Shown: positions 1 through 6,072, counted from the first letter of the stretch. The stretch: DNA of 7,854 nucleotides from Flavobacterium sp. (GCA_030682755.1 JAUXNR010000374.1:1-7854); one strand, 5' to 3'. Notes: generated by a model from the sequence alone, not told the origin. Translations and numbers: made by a program.

Positions 1-2
1 AT

Positions 3-2291
3 TACCAAACTGTAAACGAGGGTTTGTTTGAAATTGAAAATGGCGTAAGCAAATTAATCAGCGACCAATCTTTTTTTATTGAAAATAAAATTGTTTCCAT
101 CAGCAAAAACAAAGATGCCTTACTGATTATCACTCAAAACAAAGGGGTTTTTAGTTATTTGGATTCAAAAATTTCTAAATGGAATACTGATGTCAATTCT
201 GAATTAGAAAAAAGTGGTGTTTATTGTTCTACTATTTTAAAAGACGGTTCTTTTGCCATTGGAACTATTTCAAACGGCATTTTCATTTTGTCTAAAGAGG
301 GCGAAAAAATATATCACATCAATCAAAATAATGGCATCAGTAATAATACCGCTTTATCTCTTTACGAAGATTCTGATTCCAACATTTGGGTTGGTTTAGA
401 TAATGGTATCAATTGCATTAATTTAAAATCGCCCATTAGAAGTTATGTTGACAAAACAGGCGTTTTAGGCACTGTTTATGCTTCCATTCTTTTTCAAGGA
501 AATTTATACATTGGTACCAATCAGGGACTTTTTTATAAAAACCAATACGCCAAAGGTGACTTTAATTTTATCAATGGCACAAATGGTCAGGTTTGGACTT
601 TGTATGCTTATGATAATACTCTTTTTTGTGGGCATGATTCGGGTACATTTTTAATAGAAAATCAAACGGCAAAAAATTTATATGCCACTTCCGGAACATG
701 GAAATTTAATAAGCATCCCACCAATAAAAACATGCTTTTACAAGGCAATTATTATGGGATATCCATTTTGGAAAAAGTCAACAATACTTGGCAGTATAAA
801 AACAAAATAGCCGGATTTGATTATTCTTCCAAGTATTTTGAAAGTAGCGGAAATAATGAAATTATTGTAAGTCATGAATACAAAGGCGTTTTTAAAATTC
901 AAGTGGATTCTGAGTGGAAAAAAGCCATTAAATTTGAAACTTTTGCATTTCCTGAAAAAGGCAAAAACGCAGGATTAACCAAGTTCAACGGTAAAATATA
1001 TTATGCTTATAAAGATGGTATATTGGCCTATAATCCAAAAAACAATCAATTTGAGAAAGACGAAAAGTTGAGCAATGTTTTTGAGAAAGATGAATATATT
1101 TCCGGAAAATTAATGGTGGATCACTCCAAAAGACTTTGGTTTTTTACAAAAAATTACATCAATTATTTCTCTTATGGCAAATTGAGTTCTGAATTAAAGC
1201 ACAGCATTATCCCGATTCCTTCCTCTTTAACAAACTCAATGTTGGGCTATGAAAACATATCTCAAATTTCAAATTCTCAGTATTTGATTGGTACAACAGA
1301 TGGTTATAATACTATTGATATTGACGATTTGCATTTTAGCAATTATAAAATTTATATCAAAGATATTACGATCAATAAGCAAAACGAAAAAACGCATTTC
1401 ATTCCCATTTTTGAAGATGGAAATTTTAAATATGTTGAAAATAACATTACTTTTTCTTATACAGTACCTGAATTTAATAAATATATTAATGTTGAATACC
1501 AGTACTTTTTAGAAGGATTTCAAGAAGATTGGAGTGAATGGAGTTCAGAATCTACAATAAATTTCAAAAATTTAAATCCGGGAACTTATAATTTTAAGGT
1601 TAGAGCTAAAATTGGAAATTCATTGTCTGAAAATACAAGCAGTTATACATTTGAAATATTAAAACCTTGGTATTCAACTAATTTAGCCGTTTTAATTTAC
1701 ATCATAATTTTATTGATTTTAGGTTATTTTATTAACAAAGCTTACAACAGTTATTATAAAAATCAACGTGAAAAATTAATAGAAGAAAATAATAGATTAT
1801 TGGAAATCAAAGAATTGGAAACTGAACAAGAGTTAATGCGTATCAAAAATCAAAAGTTAGAACAAGATTTTGAAAACAAAAACAAAGAATTAGCGGCTTC
1901 CAACATGACTTTGATTAAAAAGAATGAGTTGTTGGAATTGATAAAAAATGATTTAAAGAAAACGTCAGAAGAAAGTCAAAACAGAAGCATCAAATCAGTT
2001 ATTTCAACTATTAATAAAAACATTAATGAAGAAGACAGTTGGAGTGTTTTTAGTGATGCGTTTAACAATGTTGACAAAGATTTTCTGAAGAAAATAAAAG
2101 CAGCTCACACCACATTAACACCAAATGATCTCAGACTTTGTGCTTATCTAAGGTTGAATCTTTCTTCAAAAGAAATTGCACCGCTGCTTAACATTTCTGT
2201 CCGAAGTGTTGAAATTAAACGCTATCGTCTCAGAAAAAAGATGGATTTACCGCACGAACAAGGTTTAGTTGAATATATTTTGTCTATTTAA
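3..2291 (+). CDS. Membrane-tethered one-component regulator: beta-propeller, Y_Y_Y domain, TM helix, coiled coil, LuxR-like HTH (5'-truncated)
   Basis: This is the C-terminal part of a large sensor-regulator. The reading frame is open back to base 3, so the gene starts outside the window; the TTG at 24 is not a credible start. Residues below count from that TTG. Residues 1-430 resemble two-component-regulator propeller repeats, with blade motifs such as IWVGLDNGIN near 121-130 and LYIGTNQGLF near 161-170. A triple-tyrosine (Y_Y_Y) domain spans about 474-548, with EYQYFLEGFQEDWSEWS and the NLNPGTYNFKVRA segment. One hydrophobic helix lies at about 553-573. A Glu/Lys/Leu-rich coiled coil follows (about 578-650), then a C-terminal helix-turn-helix at about 695-755 (LSSKEIAPLLNISVRSVEIKRYRLRKKM). 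No histidine-kinase core or receiver is present, so the periplasmic signal presumably reaches the DNA-binding domain through the membrane helix and coiled coil. Family members I know of are roughly 900-960 residues, so about 170-200 residues including the signal peptide are probably missing. The ligand is unknown. Its stop overlaps the stop of the convergent DUF6691 gene. Confidence 0.9.
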   Translation, partial: YQTVNEGLFEIENGVSKLISDQSFFIENKIVSISKNKDALLIITQNKGVFSYLDSKISKWNTDVNSELEKSGVYCSTILKDGSFAIGTISNGIFILSKEGEKIYHINQNNGISNNTALSLYEDSDSNIWVGLDNGINCINLKSPIRSYVDKTGVLGTVYASILFQGNLYIGTNQGLFYKNQYAKGDFNFINGTNGQVWTLYAYDNTLFCGHDSGTFLIENQTAKNLYATSGTWKFNKHPTNKNMLLQGNYYGISILEKVNNTWQYKNKIAGFDYSSKYFESSGNNEIIVSHEYKGVFKIQVDSEWKKAIKFETFAFPEKGKNAGLTKFNGKIYYAYKDGILAYNPKNNQFEKDEKLSNVFEKDEYISGKLMVDHSKRLWFFTKNYINYFSYGKLSSELKHSIIPIPSSLTNSMLGYENISQISNSQYLIGTTDGYNTIDIDDLHFSNYKIYIKDITINKQNEKTHFIPIFEDGNFKYVENNITFSYTVPEFNKYINVEYQYFLEGFQEDWSEWSSESTINFKNLNPGTYNFKVRAKIGNSLSENTSSYTFEILKPWYSTNLAVLIYIIILLILGYFINKAYNSYYKNQREKLIEENNRLLEIKELETEQELMRIKNQKLEQDFENKNKELAASNMTLIKKNELLELIKNDLKKTSEESQNRSIKSVISTINKNINEEDSWSVFSDAFNNVDKDFLKKIKAAHTTLTPNDLRLCAYLRLNLSSKEIAPLLNISVRSVEIKRYRLRKKMDLPHEQGLVEYILSI

Positions 2292-2701
2292 TGAGGCAAT
2301 TTATTTTTGATTACACCATATAAAAAAGTGCCAAAAATTGCTCCTAACAACACCCAAGCTACATTATAAAATCCTGCCCCTAAAAGAATAAAAATAGGTC
2401 CCGGACATGCACCAACCAGTGCCCATCCTAAACCAAATAAAATTCCACCAACCCAATAACGGACATTTCCGCTTTCTTTATCTAAGATTTCAATGGGTTG
2501 TCCGTCTATATCTTTTAATTTTTTACGTTTGATAAATTGAATTCCAATCACGCCTGTAGCAATTGCCGTTCCAATAATTCCATACATATGAAACGACTGA
2601 AAATAAAACATTTCATAAATTCTATACCAGGAAACTGCTTCGGTTTTGGTTAATACAATTCCGAATAAAACACCAACGATTAAATATTTTACTAAGTTCA
2701 T
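2288..2701 (-). CDS. DUF6691 / YeeE-YedE-type half-transporter subunit
   Basis: This 137-residue integral membrane protein resembles the DUF6691 branch of the YeeE/YedE (TsuA/PmpA-like) family. About four hydrophobic segments are visible (about 4-20, 39-58, 82-101, 104-131). The signature is the GLGWALVGACPGP stretch at about 90-102, with Cys99 in the membrane. In TsuA-type thiosulfate importers, conserved cysteines of this kind relay the substrate, so sulfur-compound transport is the likely role; that is inference from the family. A charged loop at about 58-80 separates the two halves. The ATG is 4 bp after the stop of the paired YeeE gene, so the two are almost certainly cotranscribed and probably form one complex. 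The 3' end overlaps the convergent sensor gene by 4 bp, leaving no intergenic terminator. The substrate could also be another sulfur or selenium species. Confidence 0.85.
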   Translation of the reverse strand: MNLVKYLIVGVLFGIVLTKTEAVSWYRIYEMFYFQSFHMYGIIGTAIATGVIGIQFIKRKKLKDIDGQPIEILDKESGNVRYWVGGILFGLGWALVGACPGPIFILLGAGFYNVAWVLLGAIFGTFLYGVIKNKLPH

Positions 2702-2705
2702 ACAA

Positions 2706-3254
2706 TTAGAAAATTAAAGGTAAAAGAAAATGAGCCATGATTAATCCGCCAATAAAAAAGCCAATAACAGCTTTTAGTGACGGTAATTGAAGATTACTCA
2801 ATCCGGAAATTGCATGTCCGGAAGTACATCCTCCGGCATAACGGCTTCCAAAACCAATTAACAAACCTCCTGAAATTAATATTAAAATTGCTTTTGGCGA
2901 TGTATTTTCAAATAAGGCATCGGGTACAAGTTTTCCGTTTGGTGAATCAATTCCTAACTCATTCAATTGCGAAATTGTTGACGGATTAATTGAAACATTT
3001 GAACTGTCATGCAAATAATTTACCGCAATAAATCCACCAATCATTGCACCAAGTGTAACCACTAAATTCCATCTCTGTGATTTCCAATCCCAATCAAAAA
3101 AGGAAACTTTCTTTCCAATTCCTGTCATAGCACAAAGAGAACGAAGATTTGAAGACATGCCAAAAGTTTTACCAAAATAAATTAATAACAGCATCACAAT
3201 TCCAATTAAAAAACCGGAAATTGACCAATGCCAAGTTTGAGATAAGAATTCCAT
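2706..3254 (-). CDS. YeeE/YedE family membrane protein, probable thiosulfate/sulfur transporter subunit
   Basis: This 182-residue membrane protein has about four hydrophobic segments (about 10-29, 62-81, 120-141, 158-180). Two cysteine motifs typical of YeeE/YedE proteins are visible: SSNLRSLCAMTG with Cys41, and YAGGCTSGHAISGLS with Cys143. Single-chain family members are about twice this length; here the fold appears split between this protein and the downstream DUF6691 protein, each carrying a GxxxxxGC-type motif. Import of thiosulfate or transfer of sulfur is the family-based inference. I chose the ATG at 3254 (MEFLSQTWHW). The frame extends upstream to a TTG at 3320, but those 22 codons cover a promoter-like TATTTTTG box and give an implausible Cys-rich N-terminus. 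It is first in the two-gene operon and is divergent from the DUF4199 gene. No neighbouring rhodanese, persulfide dioxygenase or ArsR regulator is visible here, although such genes often accompany this pair. Confidence 0.88.
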   Translation of the reverse strand: MEFLSQTWHWSISGFLIGIVMLLLIYFGKTFGMSSNLRSLCAMTGIGKKVSFFDWDWKSQRWNLVVTLGAMIGGFIAVNYLHDSSNVSINPSTISQLNELGIDSPNGKLVPDALFENTSPKAILILISGGLLIGFGSRYAGGCTSGHAISGLSNLQLPSLKAVIGFFIGGLIMAHFLLPLIF

Positions 3255-3270
3255 ACCTAATTTTTTTTTA

Positions 3271-3303
3271 CAAAAATAAGCAATCAAAATTTGAGTTGTA
3301 CAA
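3271..3303 (-). promoter_or_regulatory. Candidate promoter of the YeeE/DUF6691 operon
   Basis: On the minus strand, TATTTTTG (3278 to 3271) matches the Bacteroidota -7 consensus TAnnTTTG. A TTG at 3303-3301 lies 22 bp upstream and could serve as the -33 element. The box ends 16 bp before the ATG at 3254, giving a short leader that ends in TTAGGT. AT-rich sequence makes chance matches common, so the spacing and position are the main support. Confidence 0.5.
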
Positions 3304-3304
3304 C
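3295..3304. promoter_or_regulatory. 10-bp perfect palindrome, possible operator
   Basis: GTTGTACAAC is a perfect 10-bp palindrome in the divergent region. It sits at and just inside the putative -33 TTG of the YeeE promoter and about 38 bp upstream of the -7 box of the DUF4199 gene. A dimeric regulator bound here could affect both directions. No regulator gene is adjacent, and a palindrome of this length can occur by chance. Confidence 0.3.
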
Positions 3305-3341
3305 AAAAAACACATTTCAAGAAATCTATTAAAAAAACTTT

Positions 3342-3349
3342 TACCTTTG
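3342..3349 (+). promoter_or_regulatory. Candidate -7 box of the DUF4199-lipoprotein operon
   Basis: TACCTTTG is an exact match to the Bacteroidota TAnnTTTG -7 consensus, ending 24 bp before the ATG at 3374. A clear -33 TTTG is not visible at the usual distance; the nearest partial match is TTTC at 3315-3318. The leader after it is A-rich without a Shine-Dalgarno sequence, as is usual in this phylum. Confidence 0.5.
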
Positions 3350-3373
3350 AGGTATAATCAGAAATGAAAAAAA

Positions 3374-3856
3374 ATGAAAAATTATAAAATTGAGATCAAG
3401 TGGGCTGTTGTATTTATCTTAGCCACTTTAGTTTGGGCTATACTTGAAAAATCCTTGGGTTTTTATGACGAAAAAATTGAAAGTCACGGTTCTTTCTCTT
3501 TTCTGTTTGCAATTGTTGCCATTGTACTTTATATTATGGCATTGCTTGATAAAAAGAAAAACTTTTTTCAGGGAAACATGAATTGGAAACAAGGTTTTAT
3601 CAGTGGCATTGTTCTTTCTGTTTTTATAGCAATTTTGACTCCAATTGGACAAGTTATCATTCACAATGTTATTGCTCCAAATTTCTTTGAAAATTTCATA
3701 ACGTATTCTGTAGAAAAAGGAGTTTTAAATAAAGAAAACGCTGAAGCTTATTTTAATTTAACCTCTTACATAGTACAATCTGTGTTTTTTGCGTTGTCAG
3801 TTGGAGTGGTCACTGCTGCCATTGTTGCCTTTTTTATAAAAAGTAAAGAAAACTAA
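3374..3856 (+). CDS. DUF4199 domain-containing membrane protein
   Basis: This 160-residue inner-membrane protein fits the DUF4199 family, which is widespread in Bacteroidota and has no established function. Four hydrophobic segments are visible (about 9-26, 42-58, 74-99, 131-155). The family-like core is the WKQGFISGIVLSVFIAILTP segment at about 71-90, followed by the FFENFITYSVEKG amphipathic stretch at 104-116 and a last helix with a short basic tail. The ATG at 3374 gives a typical KNYKIEIKW amphipathic N-terminus. An out-of-frame ATG at 3364 opens only a 7-codon frame. The next gene begins 2 bp after its stop, so the two are cotranscribed. The upstream neighbour is the divergent YeeE operon. 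Confidence 0.85.
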   Translation: MKNYKIEIKWAVVFILATLVWAILEKSLGFYDEKIESHGSFSFLFAIVAIVLYIMALLDKKKNFFQGNMNWKQGFISGIVLSVFIAILTPIGQVIIHNVIAPNFFENFITYSVEKGVLNKENAEAYFNLTSYIVQSVFFALSVGVVTAAIVAFFIKSKEN

Positions 3857-3858
3857 AC

Positions 3859-4320
3859 ATGAAATGTAATCAGATTTTTATTTTATTAATGGGTTTGGGG
3901 TTATTTACCTCTTGCATAAGCACAAAAAATTCCATTAAAAATATTGATGATAATGCACCTATTCCGGTGTTGACAAAAGACAATGCCTTCATAATTACAG
4001 AATACAGTTCTGATAAAAAATATGGTTATAATGAAGATTATCCTATAAATATTTTCTACAGAAACACGTTAAGTGACACACTCAATCAAGGAAGATTTCT
4101 CAGAGCGTTAGCCGGTCCGAACGGCGAAAAATTAAGTTACAAAAGACTGGAGAGTTGCTGTCCGTTTCCAACAAAACGCAGTGAAATTGGTGCCGGATTT
4201 TTAGAAGTTTATGAAATAACCTGGCAAGGTAATTCCAAACCTATTGTGTTGTATTTTAATATTTATGAAAAAGGAAAACTCTTAATTCCTGTGGGGTTAA
4301 CTGCAAAAAAAGAAGACTGA
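3859..4320 (+). CDS. Small conserved lipoprotein (often mislabelled as Kdo-8-P aldolase)
   Basis: This 153-residue protein has an N-terminal lipoprotein signal: MKCNQ, a hydrophobic core, and the lipobox-like LFTSC with the acylated cysteine at Cys19. The mature part is soluble and probably attached to a membrane facing the periplasm. Its most distinctive segment is LESCCPFPTKRSEIGAGFLEVYEITW at about 98-122, with adjacent Cys100-Cys101, and before it a FLRALAGPNGEKLSY stretch at 80-94. It has no aldolase fold, GPC motif or KdsA metal ligands. As I recall, homologues in Flavobacterium genomes are often annotated as 2-dehydro-3-deoxyphosphooctonate aldolase, probably a name spread from the adjacent kdsA. 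It begins 2 bp after the DUF4199 gene and ends 57 bp before kdsA. Its function is unknown; an envelope role is suggested only by lipidation and neighbourhood. Confidence 0.85.
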   Translation: MKCNQIFILLMGLGLFTSCISTKNSIKNIDDNAPIPVLTKDNAFIITEYSSDKKYGYNEDYPINIFYRNTLSDTLNQGRFLRALAGPNGEKLSYKRLESCCPFPTKRSEIGAGFLEVYEITWQGNSKPIVLYFNIYEKGKLLIPVGLTAKKED

Positions 4321-4324
4321 TGGT

Positions 4325-4357
4325 AAAGTATTTTAGTTTACTAAAAATTCGTACTTT
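4325..4357 (+). promoter_or_regulatory. Nested inverted repeat in front of kdsA
   Basis: TTTTAG (4331-4336) and CTAAAA (4341-4346) form a perfect 6-bp stem with a 4-base loop. The flanking AAAGTA (4325-4330) also pairs with TACTTT (4352-4357), leaving a 5-base bulge on the right. The structure lies between the lipoprotein stop and the kdsA start and overlaps the kdsA -7 box. It lacks a following T-run, so it is not a convincing intrinsic terminator. It is AT-rich and may be coincidental. Confidence 0.25.
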
Positions 4358-4359
4358 TG
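4352..4359 (+). promoter_or_regulatory. Candidate -7 box of kdsA
   Basis: TACTTTTG is an exact TAnnTTTG match located 18 bp upstream of the kdsA ATG at 4378. It indicates that kdsA has its own promoter even though a same-strand operon ends only 57 bp upstream. The TTG inside this box (4357-4359) would give a 7-residue N-terminal extension, which the promoter position argues against. A clear -33 TTTG is not seen. Confidence 0.55.
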
Positions 4360-4377
4360 CACTTTAAAAAAACAACC

Positions 4378-5196
4378 ATGGATGTTACTAAAATACCTCA
4401 AATAAAACATACTAAAAGCGGAAACTTTTTTGTTTTAGCCGGACCTTGTGCCATTGAAGGCGAAGAAATGGCATTGCGAATTGCTGAACGTTTGGTTCAA
4501 ATAACAGACAAATTAGAAATTCCTTATGTTTTTAAAGGATCTTTCAAAAAAGCAAATCGTTCACGAATTGACAGTTTTTCCGGAATTGGTGATGAAAAAG
4601 CTTTAAAAATATTACAAAAAGTTTCTCAAACCTTCGGGATTCCAACCGTAACCGATATTCACACCAATGAAGATGCGGCTATGGCTGCCGAATATGTTGA
4701 TGTATTACAAATTCCTGCTTTTTTAGTTCGTCAGACAGATTTAGTTGTAGCTGCGGCTAAAACGGGTAAAACTGTGAACTTAAAAAAAGGACAATTTATG
4801 AGTCCGGAAAGCATGAAACATGCTGTTCAAAAAGTGTTAGATTGTCAAAATGAAAATGTAATGTTAACAGATCGTGGCACCATGTTTGGCTACCAAGATA
4901 TGATTGTAGATTTCAGAGGAATTCCAACCATGAAACAATTTGCAACTACTGTTTTGGATGTCACGCATTCTTTACAACAACCTAATCAAATGTCGGGAGT
5001 AACCGGTGGAAGACCGGATATGATTGAAACCATTGCCAAAGCCGGAATTGTAACCGGTGTGGATGGAATTTTCATAGAAACCCATTTTGATCCGGCTAAT
5101 GCCAAGAGTGATGGAGCCAACATGCTTCATTTGGATTATTTTGAAGATTTAATGACCAAACTAGTTGCCATCAGACAAACCATCAATCAATTTTAA
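4378..5196 (+). CDS. kdsA: 3-deoxy-8-phosphooctulonate synthase (KDO-8-phosphate synthase)
   Basis: KdsA condenses phosphoenolpyruvate with D-arabinose 5-phosphate to make Kdo-8-phosphate, the cytosolic precursor of the LPS inner-core sugar Kdo. The 272-residue length is typical. Family motifs are clear: FFVLAGPCAIE (17-27), FKGSFKKANRSR (52-63), IPTVTDIH (88-95), VNLKKGQF (133-140), TDRGTMFGY (164-172), SGVTGGRPD (206-214) and FIETHFDPANAKSDGAN (232-248). By analogy with the Aquifex enzyme, Cys24, His197, Glu234 and Asp245 should bind a divalent metal. The Cys at position 24, where E. coli KdsA has Asn, places this enzyme in the metal-dependent class. I chose the ATG at 4378 because the upstream TTG at 4357 lies inside the -7 box. 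The leader is A-rich without a Shine-Dalgarno sequence. The barrel-like protein starts 21 bp downstream and is probably cotranscribed. Confidence 0.97.
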   Translation: MDVTKIPQIKHTKSGNFFVLAGPCAIEGEEMALRIAERLVQITDKLEIPYVFKGSFKKANRSRIDSFSGIGDEKALKILQKVSQTFGIPTVTDIHTNEDAAMAAEYVDVLQIPAFLVRQTDLVVAAAKTGKTVNLKKGQFMSPESMKHAVQKVLDCQNENVMLTDRGTMFGYQDMIVDFRGIPTMKQFATTVLDVTHSLQQPNQMSGVTGGRPDMIETIAKAGIVTGVDGIFIETHFDPANAKSDGANMLHLDYFEDLMTKLVAIRQTINQF

Positions 5197-5217
5197 CTAA
5201 ACCCATCTATTTGCCCA

Positions 5218-6063
5218 GTGAAAAAGCAATCTGTTTTGATTGTGTTCTTTTTTTGTGCCGTTTTTCAACACTTATTTGCCCAAGATTTATCTGCCAATCC
5301 TGAAAAATACACAGCCCACAACAAAGGTAAATTCTATATCTTTTGGGGTGGAAATCGAGAAAGTTACTCTAAATCAGACATTCGGTTTAGAGGAGAAGAT
5401 TATGACTTTACACTTCATAATGTCACAGCACATGACAAACCGAAAGGTTGGCATTGTGATTTTATAAATCCGGCTCGGATGACCATTCCGCAAACTAATT
5501 TCAGACTTGGTTATTTTATCTCTGATAAGTACAATATTTCCATTGGTTTTGACCACATGAAATATGTAATGCACCAAGATCAGGCGGTGAATATTACCGG
5601 ATATTATCCTGATGCAGGTTCATATGGTGAGGTATTGCCAAACGGACAAGTATTGTTAACCGAAGATTTTTTGAAGTTTGAACATACTGATGGTTTGAAT
5701 TATGTTAACACAGAAATCTCCAGAGTGGATGATATTTCATCCTGGTTTAAATTATCCAATACAGATAAAGTTCAAATTAACATAACCGAAGGTTTGGGAG
5801 CAGGATTTTTATATCCTAAAACCAATACCACACTTTTAGGAAAAGAACGTTATGATGAATTTCATGTTTCCGGTTTCGGACTTTCTGCCAAAGCAGGTTT
5901 GAATGTCACTTTTTTCAAGCACTTTTTTATTCAAGCCGAATTAAAAGGTGGTTATATCAACATGCAAGACATTAGAACTACAGCTTCAAAAGCCGATAAA
6001 GCCTCTCAAGAATTTTGGTTTTTTCAGCAGATTATTGCTTTTGGAGGAATTTTTAGGATTTAA
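5218..6063 (+). CDS. Exported protein, probable small outer-membrane beta-barrel
   Basis: This 281-residue protein begins with a GTG codon. It is accepted because a signal peptide follows at once: KKQ, a hydrophobic stretch with several Phe, then LFA|QD with likely cleavage after Ala21. No in-frame ATG lies near the N-terminus. The mature chain alternates short amphipathic, aromatic-rich strands with polar turns: KFYIFWGGN, NFRLGYFISDKYNISIGFDH, VQINITEGLGAGFLY, FGLSAKAGLNVTFFKHFFIQAELKGGYINM and a final IIAFGGIFRI. This pattern suggests a barrel of perhaps 8-12 strands, which I infer rather than recognise. An acidic/His-rich middle section (DAGSYGEVLPNGQVLLTEDF and around) may be a loop. It lies 21 bp after kdsA with no intervening promoter or terminator, so it is probably in the same transcript and could relate to LPS or the outer membrane. 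A strong terminator follows. No enzyme signature was identified. Confidence 0.75.
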   Translation: MKKQSVLIVFFFCAVFQHLFAQDLSANPEKYTAHNKGKFYIFWGGNRESYSKSDIRFRGEDYDFTLHNVTAHDKPKGWHCDFINPARMTIPQTNFRLGYFISDKYNISIGFDHMKYVMHQDQAVNITGYYPDAGSYGEVLPNGQVLLTEDFLKFEHTDGLNYVNTEISRVDDISSWFKLSNTDKVQINITEGLGAGFLYPKTNTTLLGKERYDEFHVSGFGLSAKAGLNVTFFKHFFIQAELKGGYINMQDIRTTASKADKASQEFWFFQQIIAFGGIFRI

Positions 6064-6072
6064 AAATAAATT

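Noticed and set aside
24..26. TTG as the true start of the sensor gene
   Set aside because: The frame stays open upstream to the window edge and there is no signal peptide, while the protein needs its propeller outside the cytoplasm.
1288..1512. 74-codon plus-strand reading frame inside the sensor gene
   Set aside because: It lies fully within the Y_Y_Y-encoding region in another frame and its translation is low-complexity Ile/Leu/Lys; a shadow of the real gene.
2777..2989. 70-codon plus-strand reading frame opposite the YeeE gene
   Set aside because: Antisense to a well-supported membrane protein, with no recognisable features.
3255..3320. Cys-rich N-terminal extension of YeeE as a metal- or persulfide-binding site
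   Set aside because: It starts at TTG, spans a promoter-like box, and is better explained as untranslated leader.
3149..3367. 72-codon plus-strand reading frame across the YeeE 5' end and divergent promoters
   Set aside because: It overlaps a real gene and both promoter candidates, and the product is Lys/Asn-rich with no domain or signal peptide.
3428..3664. 78-codon minus-strand reading frame opposite DUF4199
   Set aside because: Antisense shadow of a recognised family gene.
4357..4377. TTG start extending KdsA by seven residues
   Set aside because: The TTG lies inside the TACTTTTG -7 box, so it would be upstream of the transcript; the ATG at 4378 gives the normal family length.
5240..5577. 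Two reading frames (5240-5467 plus, 5374-5577 minus) inside the barrel gene
   Set aside because: Both overlap the signal-peptide-bearing frame and show no supporting motif.
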